Assembly: GCA_018383835.1 (NCBI GenBank)
Contig: JAHAWR010000009.1
Location: forward strand, 1 to 26,032
Reading direction: 5' to 3'
Length of the DNA stretch: 26,032 nt
Origin: Candidatus Jordarchaeia archaeon
GTDB lineage: Archaea > Asgardarchaeota > Jordiarchaeia > Jordiarchaeales > Freyrarchaeaceae
How positions within the stretch are numbered: the first letter of the stretch is position 1; every line of letters starts with the position of its first letter. The notes beneath the pieces were generated by a model. The model was not told the origin of the DNA and did no database searches. It saw only the letters and a program-made list of their open reading frames with translations. Of the stretch, positions 1 through 7,803 are shown one piece after another. Both the position numbers and the translations under genes were made by a program.

Positions 1-97
1 TGATGCAGGCTCCAATGAACCCGTGAGGAGCTTTAAGGCTCATGAACCCCAAGGACCAAGTATGGATCAATACCTATCCATACTTAGTCTGGAACCC
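1..97 (+). mobile_element. IS607-type element, right-end fragment (copy A)
   Basis: The first 97 bases are identical to the right end of copy B and closely match copies C and D. They encode the last residues of a TnpB tail and end with the shared terminus AGTCTGGAACCC. They include the hairpin AAGTATGGAT/ATCCATACTT at 57-84, the expected position of the TnpB guide-RNA (omega RNA) scaffold. The tnpB frame has no stop inside the element and continues into flanking DNA to about 168. The rest of this copy lies outside the window. Confidence 0.85.
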
Positions 98-124
98 TCA
101 AAGATCTTTGGGGGCACTGGTTTT

Positions 125-140
125 GGAAAAGTATATCTTA
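125..140 (+). promoter_or_regulatory. Archaeal promoter for the glcD operon
   Basis: An A/T-rich TATA-like box (AAAAGTATATCTTA) follows the end of element copy A. Transcription would start near 160, with GGGAGG at 178-183 as ribosome binding site. Inferred by position and composition only. Confidence 0.45.
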
Positions 141-192
141 AAGGTTCCTGTTTATCGTTTAAATGTTAAGCCAGTTTGGGAGGCTTATGAAT

Positions 193-1635
193 ATGTTAAG
201 CCGGGAGGAGATTTACCGCTTTCTGATTGATGTCGTCGGAGAGGATGACGTGAGTATTGATGTCGCCGACCTCTTCGCCTACAGCATGGATGCTTCGATG
301 CGGATTAGCATGCCAGCCGCTGTCGCGAGGCCGGAGAGCAGGGAGGAGGTTGCAGAAATACTCAAGTGGGCTGACGAGAAGAGGGTTCCGATAGTTCCCC
401 GGGGAGCTGGGACAAGCCTAAGCGGGCAGGCGGTGCCTGTGAAGGGAGGAGTGGTCTTAGACATGTGTAAGATGGACAGGATAAAGGAAATAGACCTCGA
501 AGATAGAGTTGCGGTGGTTGAGCCCGGCGTAATCTATGATGAGCTTAATAGGGAGTTGGGGAAGCTCGGGTACGTCTTCCCGCCGGATCCAGGCTCAGCT
601 ATAGCCTGCACAGTTGGAGGAATGATTGCTAACAACGCTAGTGGTATTAGGGCGCTAAAGTATGGGGCGACCGTTGACCATGTGCTCGGGCTAGAAGTAG
701 TCCTGCCGGGGGGGAAAATTATCAGAACCGGAGGGAGAGTTTGGAAGTCGTCTTCGGGGTTAAACTTAACGAAACTGTTTGTTGGTTCTGAGGGGGCGCT
801 GGGCGTCTTCACCGAGATAATATTGAAGATCACGCCTAAGCCCCGCTACTGTGGGTTAACCATTCCGGTCTTCCAAAAGTTGGAGCAGGCGCTGGAGGCG
901 ACCGTCGAGATCATGAGACGAGGAATTCTTCCTTCAGCGATGGAACTTATCGACGATATATGCATAATGATCATAAACAGCGTGCTTGAGGAGAAGCTTC
1001 CGATAGGCGAGGCACTGCTTTTCATTGAAAACGACGGTTATAGCGAGAGAACGGTGAAGGAAGAGAGCAGAATGGTTAAGGAAATATGCGAGGAGAAAGG
1101 TGCCCGGAAGATCATATACACGACTGATACTGATAGGATCGAGGAGCTTATGAGGCTACGTCACACGCTCGCCAACATGCTATCCAAGCTTAGGGGGGAG
1201 AACATACCCCTCAATAACATACAGGACTTCGCAGTCCCCATAGGAAGTATACCTGAGGCTGTCCGAGAGCTGAAGGCTATGGCGCAGAGCCATGGCCGGC
1301 TTATGGCGATATTCGGGCACATAGGTGACGGAAACATACACCTTGGAACAGCAATCAACCCTTGGAAGGAAGAAGATAGGAAAGCTGGAGCAGAATTCGC
1401 CAGAAGACTCGCAGAAATAGTGGTCAAAAAGTACGGTGGAACTTTGTCAGCCGAGCATGGACTAGGCGTTACCAAGGCGAGCCTAGTGGAGCTGGAGCAC
1501 GGCGACACCATAGAGTACATGAGAGCGATAAAGAAGGTTTTTGACCCGCATGGCATAATGAACCCTGGAGTCATGGGGCTCCTCGAAGTTCCCAGGGATG
1601 AGTTCGTCTACATGCCGACAAGGGTGGCGGTCTAG
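193..1635 (+). CDS. glcD: FAD-linked 2-hydroxy acid oxidase/dehydrogenase, GlcD family
   Basis: Predicted flavoprotein that oxidises glycolate or D-lactate, passing electrons to the Fe-S protein encoded directly downstream. Visible are the VAO/PCMH-type FAD-binding domain in the N-terminal half (motifs PRGAGTSLSGQ, DPGSA, GGMIANNASG, GSEGALG) and the C-terminal FAD-oxidase domain with GHIGDGNIHL and SAEHGLG. About 480 residues is normal for the family. ATG 193 is chosen because GGGAGG at 178-183 lies 9 bases upstream and family proteins begin at this point; ATG 187 and ATG 163 are in-frame alternatives. The stop abuts the next start, so translation is probably coupled. The substrate (glycolate, lactate or another 2-hydroxy acid) cannot be decided from sequence. 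Confidence 0.9.
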   Translation: MLSREEIYRFLIDVVGEDDVSIDVADLFAYSMDASMRISMPAAVARPESREEVAEILKWADEKRVPIVPRGAGTSLSGQAVPVKGGVVLDMCKMDRIKEIDLEDRVAVVEPGVIYDELNRELGKLGYVFPPDPGSAIACTVGGMIANNASGIRALKYGATVDHVLGLEVVLPGGKIIRTGGRVWKSSSGLNLTKLFVGSEGALGVFTEIILKITPKPRYCGLTIPVFQKLEQALEATVEIMRRGILPSAMELIDDICIMIINSVLEEKLPIGEALLFIENDGYSERTVKEESRMVKEICEEKGARKIIYTTDTDRIEELMRLRHTLANMLSKLRGENIPLNNIQDFAVPIGSIPEAVRELKAMAQSHGRLMAIFGHIGDGNIHLGTAINPWKEEDRKAGAEFARRLAEIVVKKYGGTLSAEHGLGVTKASLVELEHGDTIEYMRAIKKVFDPHGIMNPGVMGLLEVPRDEFVYMPTRVAV

Positions 1636-2772
1636 ATGGAGGAGCTGGAAAAGTTCAAGACGCAGATAGCGATGTGCAACATCTGCGCTTGGTGCAGGGC
1701 AAAGTGTCCGGTCTACAGTACCACCAAGTGGGAGTCTGAGGGGCCAAGAGGAAGGATGGTTCTCCTCAGGGGAGTTGTTTATGGCTTGCTCGAGCCGACA
1801 TCCAAGGTCGTCGAGAAGATTTACGAGTGCACCTCGTGTGCCATGTGTAACATTAACTGTGACGCCGGAATTTCTCCTCTAGACGTGATGTTTGGTGCTA
1901 GGAGAGCCTTCTCGAAGTTAGGTGTCGCACCACCCTCACCGAACAAAAAGATGGATGCGCGCATTCTGAGGGACAAAAACCCGTATGCAGCCCCCCAAGA
2001 GGAAAGGTTCCAGTGGCTGAACAAGCATTTGCCTGAAAAAAGCGACAACGTACTGTTCATCGGATGCGTCAACGCTTTCAGATACCCTGAAACAATGAAG
2101 AAGGCGGTCTCGATTCTTAAGACTGCCGGCTACGAGTTCACTGTGCTAAAGGATGAGGTGTGTTGTGGAATGCACCCGTACTGGGATGGCCAAACTGAGC
2201 TGGCGAAGCAACTGGCAGAACAGAACGTGGCGCTCCTTAACAAAGCTGGCGCCTCAACGATAGTCACCCCATGCGCAGGCTGCTACTCGACGTTCCTGAA
2301 AGCCTACCCGGAGCTTGTAGAAAACTTCGGCTTCAAAGTTAGGCACATCTCAGAGGTCGTCAGGGACATAGTTAAGGAGGGAAAGCTTGAACTGGAAAGA
2401 GAAGGAACAGTTAAGGTGACATATCACGACCCATGCCACCTTGGAAGGCACTGCAACTTTTATGATCCACCCAGAGAGCTAATCAAGTTTGTTCCTGGTG
2501 TAGAGCTGGTGGAGATGGAGAAGAGCAGGGCTGAGGCTAACTGTTGCGGTGGAGGAGGAGGCCTCTTCACATTGAAGCCGGAGCTCTCGGTACGAATAGC
2601 CGAGAGGAGGGTGAAGGAAGCTGAAGCCACAGGAGCAAAATATCTGGTTACGGTGTGCCCGCTGTGCAAAACAAACCTCGACTTAGCCTCCAAAAGGCTC
2701 GAATCACCACTTAAAGTCTGCGACGCAATTGACCTAGTTGCCAGCCGCCTCAGGACGGTTGGAGGAGTGTAA
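1636..2772 (+). CDS. Fe-S oxidoreductase with two [4Fe-4S] motifs and CCG domains (GlcF/LutA/HdrD-like)
   Basis: Electron-transfer partner of the flavoprotein upstream; its ATG directly follows the glcD stop. The N-terminus has two ferredoxin-type cysteine clusters (CNICAWCRAKCP at about residues 14-25 and CTSCAMCNINC at about 65-75). Two CCG (cysteine-rich) domains follow, with CCGMH, CAGC, CHLG, CCGGGGG and CPLC. Glycolate oxidase GlcF, lactate-utilisation LutA and heterodisulfide reductase HdrD share this architecture; the neighbour favours a 2-hydroxy acid oxidation complex. The final electron acceptor (quinone or a thiol/disulfide carrier) is unknown. The 378-aa length is typical and the gene appears intact. 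Confidence 0.88.
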   Translation: MEELEKFKTQIAMCNICAWCRAKCPVYSTTKWESEGPRGRMVLLRGVVYGLLEPTSKVVEKIYECTSCAMCNINCDAGISPLDVMFGARRAFSKLGVAPPSPNKKMDARILRDKNPYAAPQEERFQWLNKHLPEKSDNVLFIGCVNAFRYPETMKKAVSILKTAGYEFTVLKDEVCCGMHPYWDGQTELAKQLAEQNVALLNKAGASTIVTPCAGCYSTFLKAYPELVENFGFKVRHISEVVRDIVKEGKLELEREGTVKVTYHDPCHLGRHCNFYDPPRELIKFVPGVELVEMEKSRAEANCCGGGGGLFTLKPELSVRIAERRVKEAEATGAKYLVTVCPLCKTNLDLASKRLESPLKVCDAIDLVASRLRTVGGV

Positions 2773-2777
2773 ACTTC

Positions 2778-3461
2778 ATGAAGCCGGTCAAAGCGGTAAT
2801 TTTCGACTTGGACGGAACCCTTGTAAGGGTTCCCTCAACAAATTTTTTCGACGACCTCTTAGTTAGAGCGCTGAACAGGGTGGGGGTTTCAACCCCTCCA
2901 GCCCGTGAGCGCACAAAACTATGGGTCAGCGGCCAGAGACACGAGGAGCTTTTGAGAAGCTGGGGAGTAGGAGACGCCCACGTCTTCTGGAAGGTTTTCG
3001 ACGAACTGGACTACGAAACTAGGAAGGGCATGATAGAGCGCGGCGTCATACACCCCTACGAGGATGTCTCGTACCTCGAAGAGCTTAGCCTCAATGTTCC
3101 TCTAGGCATAGTCACCAACACTTCTCCCAGAGTCACCTTTCTCGAGGTAAAATCCTTTAACCTTCAAAGGTTCTTCAGTGTCGTAGTGGCGCTCGGAACA
3201 GAAAGGCAGAGCGAGGCGAAGCCCGAAACGACGGGCGTGCTTGAAGCCTTCGAAGCACTCGGATGCTACCCCTCGGAGGGAGTCATGGTGGGAGACAGCG
3301 ACGCGGACGTCATAGCTGGAAAAAAAGCTGGGTCAAAAGTCATCGTGGTTGTATGCCCGCACGTAAGGCTGAAAACCAAACCAGACATCTACGTTGAAAA
3401 CCTCTATGAACTTAAACGACTAGTCTACCCAACAAGTGGGTTCCAGACTAAGTATGGATAG
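2778..3461 (+). CDS. HAD-superfamily hydrolase, 3' end altered by an insertion
   Basis: Soluble haloacid dehalogenase-like phosphatase. Motif I DLDGT lies near residue 10, motif II is TNTS, the conserved lysine lies in AKPE, and motif III/IV is GDSDAD. It starts five bases after the preceding stop, with GGAGGAG at 2761-2767 inside that gene, so it is co-transcribed. Context suggests phosphoglycolate phosphatase activity feeding glycolate to the oxidase, but this is inference; HAD substrates cannot be read from motifs. The last residues (GFQTKYG) and the stop codon come from element copy B, so the native C-terminus has been replaced; the catalytic core is intact. Confidence 0.8.
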   Translation: MKPVKAVIFDLDGTLVRVPSTNFFDDLLVRALNRVGVSTPPARERTKLWVSGQRHEELLRSWGVGDAHVFWKVFDELDYETRKGMIERGVIHPYEDVSYLEELSLNVPLGIVTNTSPRVTFLEVKSFNLQRFFSVVVALGTERQSEAKPETTGVLEAFEALGCYPSEGVMVGDSDADVIAGKKAGSKVIVVVCPHVRLKTKPDIYVENLYELKRLVYPTSGFQTKYG

Positions 3462-4698
3462 GTATTGATCCATACTTGGTCCTTGGGGTTCATGAGCCTT
3501 AAAGCTCCTCACGGGTTCATTGGAGCCTGCATCAGCCTCACCCCCCGTCAGGGTGAACCCACCCCACCCCCTCACAAGCCCAACGAAGAGCTTCGGAGAC
3601 GGGGAAAGACCCTCCACCTGAAGATATAAGTTTAAGCATGCATTTAGCTGCCTATCAATCTTTAACCCGCAACTCTTGCACTCGTAGAGTGCTCCTTTCG
3701 GGGCATTAACCATCCCACACCTGGAGCACCTCCTAGTAGAGTTGTGAGGGTTTAGAAGCTGGACTCTAGACTTGTAGCTCATTAAACCAATTATAGTTTT
3801 CCAATTGCTTTTTGCGATGTTTCTGTTGTGGGTTCTTGAGTTGTTGAGCATTTTTTCCTTGTTGAGGTCTTCGAAGCCGTGAACGTAACCTTTGAACGCC
3901 TCAGCGATCATTGTTGTAGTCTTGTGAATGAAGTCCCTTACCCTGTTCTTCTCCCTCCTCGAGTATTTCTCCAGAACTCTTCTCAAGGACGGCTTCCTCG
4001 AAGCCTTACTCTGCAGTCTCCGCCTCTTCAACTCATAAACTCTGTGTAGGTGGAAGAGCTTTCTGAGATCTACTCTTATCCATCCTATTTCTGGGTTGAA
4101 GCCGTCGAGGCTCCTCTCATTGCAGTCCCATACAACCACTCCTTTTGAGTTCTGAGTTTTTTGCTTGAACCTAAAAGTAATGATCAGAAACTTCTCGTTA
4201 AGAATTAGCTCTCCCATCTCTCCTTTAGTTCTACCCCAGAACCAAGCCTTTGAAATATCAAAAACCAAGTGCTCTTCGTATGGTCTAATGCTTATCTTGA
4301 TCTTACCGTTCTTGTAGGAATACAACGTCCCCTTCACTCTAACAAACTTCTTCTTAACGACAGGCTTCGCTCTAGTTCTTCTCCCCTTCAAATAATTTCT
4401 TCTCCAAGACTTTAGTTGAATATGCTTGCTTGATTGCGGAGTCAGCGTAGTGAGCGCAGAAAACCCAATTTCTAAGCAAAGAGTCCCTTAGATTACGCTT
4501 GAATTCGCTGCTCTTCGGAATTATCGGAATCAACCTTCTCCTCTTGACGATCTTCTCCTTCCAAGCTATGTTTTTCCAGGTCTCATCGATTGCTCTCTGT
4601 AATAGCCACCTGTAAGCCTCTAAGAACCATTTAACGTCGTAGTTGTGCTTTACTTTGTAGGATCTAACTTGATACGAGCACTCTGACACCGCTAACAA
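3420..4698 (-). pseudogene. tnpB: TnpB RNA-guided nuclease, split by a frame change (copy B)
   Basis: TnpB is the RuvC-type, omega-RNA-guided nuclease of IS200/605 and IS607 elements, ancestral to Cas12. The N-terminal part reads 4698-4372 and the RuvC part 4391-3420 in a different (+1) frame. In the second part the three acidic residues are present (VWDCNE, GFEDLN, KIDRQLNA), with a zinc ribbon CSRCG...CKSCG. The start is TTG 4698 or GTG 4689, overlapping the end of tnpA. The frame crosses the element's right end and stops in the HAD gene's flank. The frame change sits at the same site as in copy C. Probably inactive unless recoded. Confidence 0.8.
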
Positions 4699-5323
4699 CC
4701 TCTTTATATCTATGGCTCCTCATTCCGTAGAGCTTCAGCAAAGGAGAATAGTTATCAGATCGTCGGCAAGCTCCTCTCGCGGCTTCGTGGTTTACCACTT
4801 CTATCTCGGTTCCGAAGGTTGAGAATAGCTTTCTCAGAGTTTTAAATCCAAACCTTGTCAGCCTGTCTTCGTAGGCGATTACCACTTTGGAAACTTTTCT
4901 TTCTGAAACCATGTCTAGGAGCTTCAGGAAGTTCTTTCTCATCTCGCTAAGCCCGGAGCCAATATCTGTGAGTATTTGGACCTCTCCATAACCTTTCTCC
5001 TTCGCATAGGTTAAGATCAGCTGTTTTTGTCTCTCTAAGTCGTCTTTCTGTGTTGAAGATGAAACCCTTGCATATCCAACGATCATCCTCTCCTCTTTCA
5101 ATCCCAGAGTGCGTTTTATCTCGCTTTCAGGAATCCTCCTTCTCCCCCAATAGTTCTGACGCATCTGATCTTCCCTTGTCTGTTTCATTGTTGGATTGTC
5201 TATGTGGTGGCTTCGAGGAGCTTCTTGGCTTCTTTAAGCGTGTAGAGTCTTTCACTCATCAGTAACTTATCTATACTTACAACTATTTAAACATTTCTAC
5301 TTAGAAACTGCTGGCTACGGCGT
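3438..5323 (-). mobile_element. IS607-type TnpA/TnpB element, decayed (copy B)
   Basis: Element on the minus strand with serine-recombinase tnpA followed by tnpB. Its right end (GGGTTCC... on the plus strand, from 3438) and left end (CTACGGCGT at 5315-5323) match the ends of copy C. Both genes are damaged: tnpA has nonsense codons and frame changes, and tnpB is split. The terminal hairpin resembling an omega-RNA scaffold is intact. The insertion lies at the 3' end of the HAD gene. No target duplication is visible, as expected for IS607. Confidence 0.85.
4664..5259 (-). pseudogene. tnpA: IS607 serine recombinase TnpA, degraded (copy B)
   Basis: Original start ATG at 5259 (MSERLYTLKEAKKLLEA), a MerR-like DNA-binding head, interrupted by TAG and TGA codons and then a frame change. 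From about 5105 the resolvase catalytic domain is readable, with the serine in GYARVSSSTQ, the DLERQ motif and RLTRFG. Near 4770 two compensating indels put about ten codons out of frame before YGMRSHRYKEVV resumes. The uninterrupted 174-aa frame starting at 5188 therefore does not represent the native protein. Confidence 0.75.
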
Positions 5324-5547
5324 TGGTCGGGCTTAGCGAAAACAGAAAAACTCCTAAAGCCCCTCACAGTTTCCATATTGCTTACGAGCTGCTTTGAAAC
5401 GCTGAAAAAGCGTTCTTGTCTTTGAAACTGTAGAAGCGGTAAACTAGGAGAAGACACTATACGAGGGCTCCGAGGACTTGACGCGGCCACCTCACACCCC
5501 CGGAAAACTCACATAGGTGTAAGGAGCTCGTTAAAGTTGCCAGAAAA
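5324..5547 (+). other. Intergenic segment between element copy B and the tnpB relic
   Basis: I see no gene here. A short hairpin (CGCTGAAAAAGCG, near 5399-5411) is the only structure. The segment is flanked by decayed transposon sequence on both sides and is probably scarred DNA. Confidence 0.4.
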
Positions 5548-5855
5548 ACTCATACCAAGTCAGAACATACAACATTAAGCACGATTACGACGTTAAGGAT
5601 TTCCTGGAAGCATATAGCCAGCTATTGCAGAGAGCGATCAACGAACTTGGAAAACATGACATGGAAAGAGAAGTGGATCAAGGGAAGAAAAAGGCTTGTG
5701 CCAGTCATCCCCAAAGAGAAAAGATTCAAACAACACCGAGACGGTCTTTGATGGGTGGATGGGTGTTATTGCAGGAACTACGTGGACTCCGCAATAAAAC
5801 AAGCATACTTAATCCTGAAATCCTGGAGGAGAGACTAGTATTGTTTCTTGTTTTT
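5548..5855 (+). pseudogene. Divergent tnpB N-terminal relic
   Basis: Codons from about 5549 read SYQVRTYNIKHDYDVKDF and then EAYSQLLQRAINEL, matching the TnpB N-terminus of copy B (SYQVRSYKVKHNYDVKWF). Similarity continues, with frame changes, to the segment encoding the AIKQAY motif near 5800-5815. The RuvC half and the element ends are missing. It is less similar to copies B and C than they are to each other, so it is an older or different family member. The open frame that continues from it into the PhoU-like gene is fortuitous. Confidence 0.75.
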
Positions 5856-5861
5856 GGGTCG

Positions 5862-5900
5862 AAAAGTTTAACTTTGGTGATTTTTACATGTTTTCATGTA
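5862..5900 (+). promoter_or_regulatory. TATA-like box and palindrome upstream of the PhoU-like pair
   Basis: A TATA-like box (AAAAGTTTAA, 5862-5871) is followed by the perfect inverted repeat TACATG-TTTT-CATGTA at 5885-5900. The repeat overlaps the predicted transcription start near 5895, a usual position for an archaeal repressor operator. The regulator is unknown. Confidence 0.4.
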
Positions 5901-5936
5901 GTTTTAGGATTCTTTTTCTTTCTTGGAGGGCGAGAG

Positions 5937-6527
5937 TTGATTGAGAAGAAGGTCGAGTATAAGCCTCTTAGTGTGAAGAGCCTTCTAACTTCAATTAAGA
6001 ACATTTCCGAGCTGACCGTCGACTTAGCTTACTCGGCTGTCCTCTTTAACGACGCCGAACTCAGGGAGGAAGTACTTGAGCTTGAAGAGTACGTAGACTA
6101 CATGACCTATCTCCTCTTCATGAGCGCGTCGTTTGCCGTAAGAGACAAGGAGGACGCTGAAAGAATGGCAGGCATAATGAAGCTTGCAATGGCGGCAAAC
6201 AGGATCTCTGATGCCGCAGGGGATATAGCGTCGACGATAGTTAGAGGGGAGGGGCTTAAAATACTGGCACAAGCATTCAGCAAAACCGAGGAAAGAATAA
6301 TGCGCGTCACAGTAAGCAAAAACTCGTCCCTCACTAACAAAAGGATAGACAGCCTAAGGGGGCAGCTTGGAATAGATGTGATAGCCGTTAGGAGGAGGGG
6401 TAAACTTCTTATTAACCCTAAGGAAAGCACTAAGCTGGTGGCAGGCGACGTGGTGGTAGTCCGGGGCACCGACAAAAGCCTCCAAGAATTTAAAAGAATA
6501 GCGGAGGAAAACATTGACGAGAAATGA
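5937..6527 (+). CDS. PhoU-like/TrkA-C (RCK_C) domain regulatory protein, paralogue 1
   Basis: 196-aa cytoplasmic protein. The N-terminal helical region (about residues 10-110, with KNISELTVDLAYSAVLF) resembles PhoU-type helical bundles. The C-terminal 80 residues resemble the ligand-binding TrkA-C/RCK_C domain (GIDVIAVRRRG, GDVVVVRGT). Such proteins in archaea are thought to regulate cation channels or transporters. TTG 5937 is chosen because GGAGG at 5925-5929 sits 7 bases upstream; the longer in-frame start at 5625 lies in transposon relic sequence. It overlaps its paralogue by 14 bases. No transporter gene is adjacent. Confidence 0.75.
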   Translation: MIEKKVEYKPLSVKSLLTSIKNISELTVDLAYSAVLFNDAELREEVLELEEYVDYMTYLLFMSASFAVRDKEDAERMAGIMKLAMAANRISDAAGDIASTIVRGEGLKILAQAFSKTEERIMRVTVSKNSSLTNKRIDSLRGQLGIDVIAVRRRGKLLINPKESTKLVAGDVVVVRGTDKSLQEFKRIAEENIDEK

Positions 6528-7107
6528 AGAAGTGGCAGAAATAGAGAAAATGCTTGTTGAAATGAAGAACACGTCGGAGCTCATGCTCGACCTCGCGTAC
6601 TCAGCCTTCCTATTCAACAACAAAGAAATAGCTGAAGAAGTCATGGAGCTGGAGGAGCTCTTCGACAAGTTTCACGTAAACTTTGAACTCAAAGTCCTAG
6701 ACGCGGACGATGAAGCCATAAACCCTGAAGCAAAACTCGCACTTATACGAATAGGGCTCGCAGCAGAAAACATTGCTGACGCTGCAGCTGAAATAGCGGA
6801 CGCCGTGTTGAGGGGGGTTGAGCCTCACCCGATTCTAAAAATGGTTATGGAGGAGGCGGACGAGACCATAGTGAGGGTGTGCATCGGGGCTGGCTCGGAG
6901 CTTGAGGGGAAGACCATAGGGGAGATAGCTATAGACGACAGGCTGGGGATGAGGATAATAGCTGTCAGGAAGAAAGGCAAGTGGGTCTACTCTCCGTCGG
7001 ATTCCTACATGCTCGAGAAGGGGGACGTGATAATAGCTAAGGGGTACACTCAAGGAAGGGACTTCTTGCTGGAGATGGCAAGGGGTAAGAGGTGCGAGGT
7101 CGCCTAG
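6514..7107 (+). CDS. PhoU-like/TrkA-C (RCK_C) domain regulatory protein, paralogue 2
   Basis: 197-aa paralogue of the preceding protein with the same layout: a helical N-terminal part (KNTSELMLDLAYSAFLF, where the preceding protein has KNISELTVDLAYSAVLF) and a C-terminal TrkA-C domain (RIIAVRKKG, KGDVIIAKG). Start TTG 6514 is supported by GGAGG at 6503-6507, six bases upstream, and overlaps the preceding gene by 14 bases, so the pair is probably translationally coupled and may form a hetero-oligomer. Loss of its usual membrane partner from this locus is possible, since old transposon DNA lies upstream. Confidence 0.75.
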   Translation: MTRNEEVAEIEKMLVEMKNTSELMLDLAYSAFLFNNKEIAEEVMELEELFDKFHVNFELKVLDADDEAINPEAKLALIRIGLAAENIADAAAEIADAVLRGVEPHPILKMVMEEADETIVRVCIGAGSELEGKTIGEIAIDDRLGMRIIAVRKKGKWVYSPSDSYMLEKGDVIIAKGYTQGRDFLLEMARGKRCEVA

Positions 7108-7148
7108 CTGAACCATGTAGTCTTTCTTAGAGTAGAAACGTGCTGGTG

Positions 7149-7493
7149 CTACTGCAACGGTTGGAAGCTAGGGTTTTGGGGATGCCTCATCATCACCATG
7201 GGGTTTTCGCATATCACCTCAAAATTGAACCGCCTATACCAGTTGACTAGGTGCTTGAAGGTTTCAACGACTATTGTGAAGCCAGAGTGGTCGTCGACTA
7301 TTCTGGCTAGTAGAAGGCTTCCGATGCCCCTTCCCCTGTAGTCTCTGTTCACGTTTATGACCTTGATCTCTGCCCAGCCTTCACCACGCAGGACGCGGGC
7401 GTAGGCCACAACGCCGACCCCGTAGTCGTCATAAATCCTGTACTCGAAAACAGGTTCCTCAACGCTGCACTCAACGTTGCACAATGAAAACAT
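7149..7493 (-). CDS. GNAT-family N-acetyltransferase (short)
   Basis: 114-aa protein with the acetyl-CoA-binding motif A of GNAT enzymes (RDYRGRGIGSLLL near residues 50-62) and a C-terminal FKHLVNWYRRFNFEV segment typical of motif B. It is shorter than most GNAT proteins but contains the core. The substrate is unknown. It converges with the PhoU-like pair. Start ATG 7493 is preceded closely by GGGAG; a TTG eight bases further in (at 7484) is an alternative. Confidence 0.75.
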   Translation of the reverse strand: MFSLCNVECSVEEPVFEYRIYDDYGVGVVAYARVLRGEGWAEIKVINVNRDYRGRGIGSLLLARIVDDHSGFTIVVETFKHLVNWYRRFNFEVICENPMVMMRHPQNPSFQPLQ

Positions 7494-7621
7494 CTCCCAT
7501 AACCAGATGGGCTAACGAGCTACGATGGGAATATAACGTTTACGGTTAAAAGTGTGTCTTTCAAACCGAAAATTTAGACAGGAAAATGTAAAAACATGGG
7601 TGGCTAATGCCGGACACCACA

Positions 7622-7632
7622 AGTTTTAATAA
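7622..7632 (+). promoter_or_regulatory. TATA-like box of the tRNA-Ser gene
   Basis: AGTTTTAATAA is centred about 32 bases upstream of the first tRNA nucleotide, the expected distance for an archaeal box A. Confidence 0.55.
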
Positions 7633-7681
7633 CAGCACGTTTCTCCTTAAATCATGGTGCGGGGGTAACCAAGCCCGGTTA

Positions 7682-7700
7682 TGTCAAGCGGGATGCCGAG
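7682..7700 (+). other. D-loop intron of tRNA-Ser (19 nt)
   Basis: It forms a bulge-helix-bulge: outer GCC/GGT (7673-7675 with 7702-7704), central CGGT/GCCG (7676-7679 with 7695-7698), three-base bulges TAT (7680-7682) and AGA (7699-7701), and inner GTC/GAT closing a six-base loop. Cleavage between the second and third base of each bulge gives exactly this intron. Confidence 0.85.
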
Positions 7701-7716
7701 AGGTGCTGGCCTGCTA

Positions 7717-7744
7717 AGGGTTGAGCGAGGGTTCACCCACCGAG
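7717..7744 (+). other. Anticodon-loop intron of tRNA-Ser (28 nt, position 37/38)
   Basis: Inner helix GGGT/ACCC (7718-7721 with 7735-7738) is separated from the anticodon stem by seven bases on each side, as required for 4-bp central helix plus 3-nt bulge. The central helix (CTGC against ACCG) has only two Watson-Crick pairs, so the motif is relaxed, but the position is the canonical archaeal one. Confidence 0.8.
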
Positions 7745-7777
7745 AGCCAGTTCCCCGTTGGGGAGCGCGGGTTCAAA

Positions 7778-7803
7778 GCCGAGGAGGCAGTCCGAGGTGA
7801 TAA
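7778..7803 (+). other. T-loop intron of tRNA-Ser (26 nt, position 59/60)
   Basis: The bulge-helix-bulge has the T-stem GCGGG/CCCGC as outer helix, TTCA/TGAT as central helix (three pairs and a T-T), and bulges AAG (7776-7778) and AAT (7802-7804). The inner helix CCGAGGA/TCCGAGG has a tandem G-A mismatch around loop GGCAG. Precise removal yields the canonical loop TTCAAAT. Confidence 0.85.

Noticed and set aside
42..230. 62-codon plus-strand frame at the window start
   Set aside because: It overlaps the element end and the glcD start, has no SD, and no recognisable protein features.
5625..5936. Long N-terminal extension of the first PhoU-like protein
   Set aside because: These codons are tnpB relic sequence; a TTG with good SD at 5937 marks the likely start.
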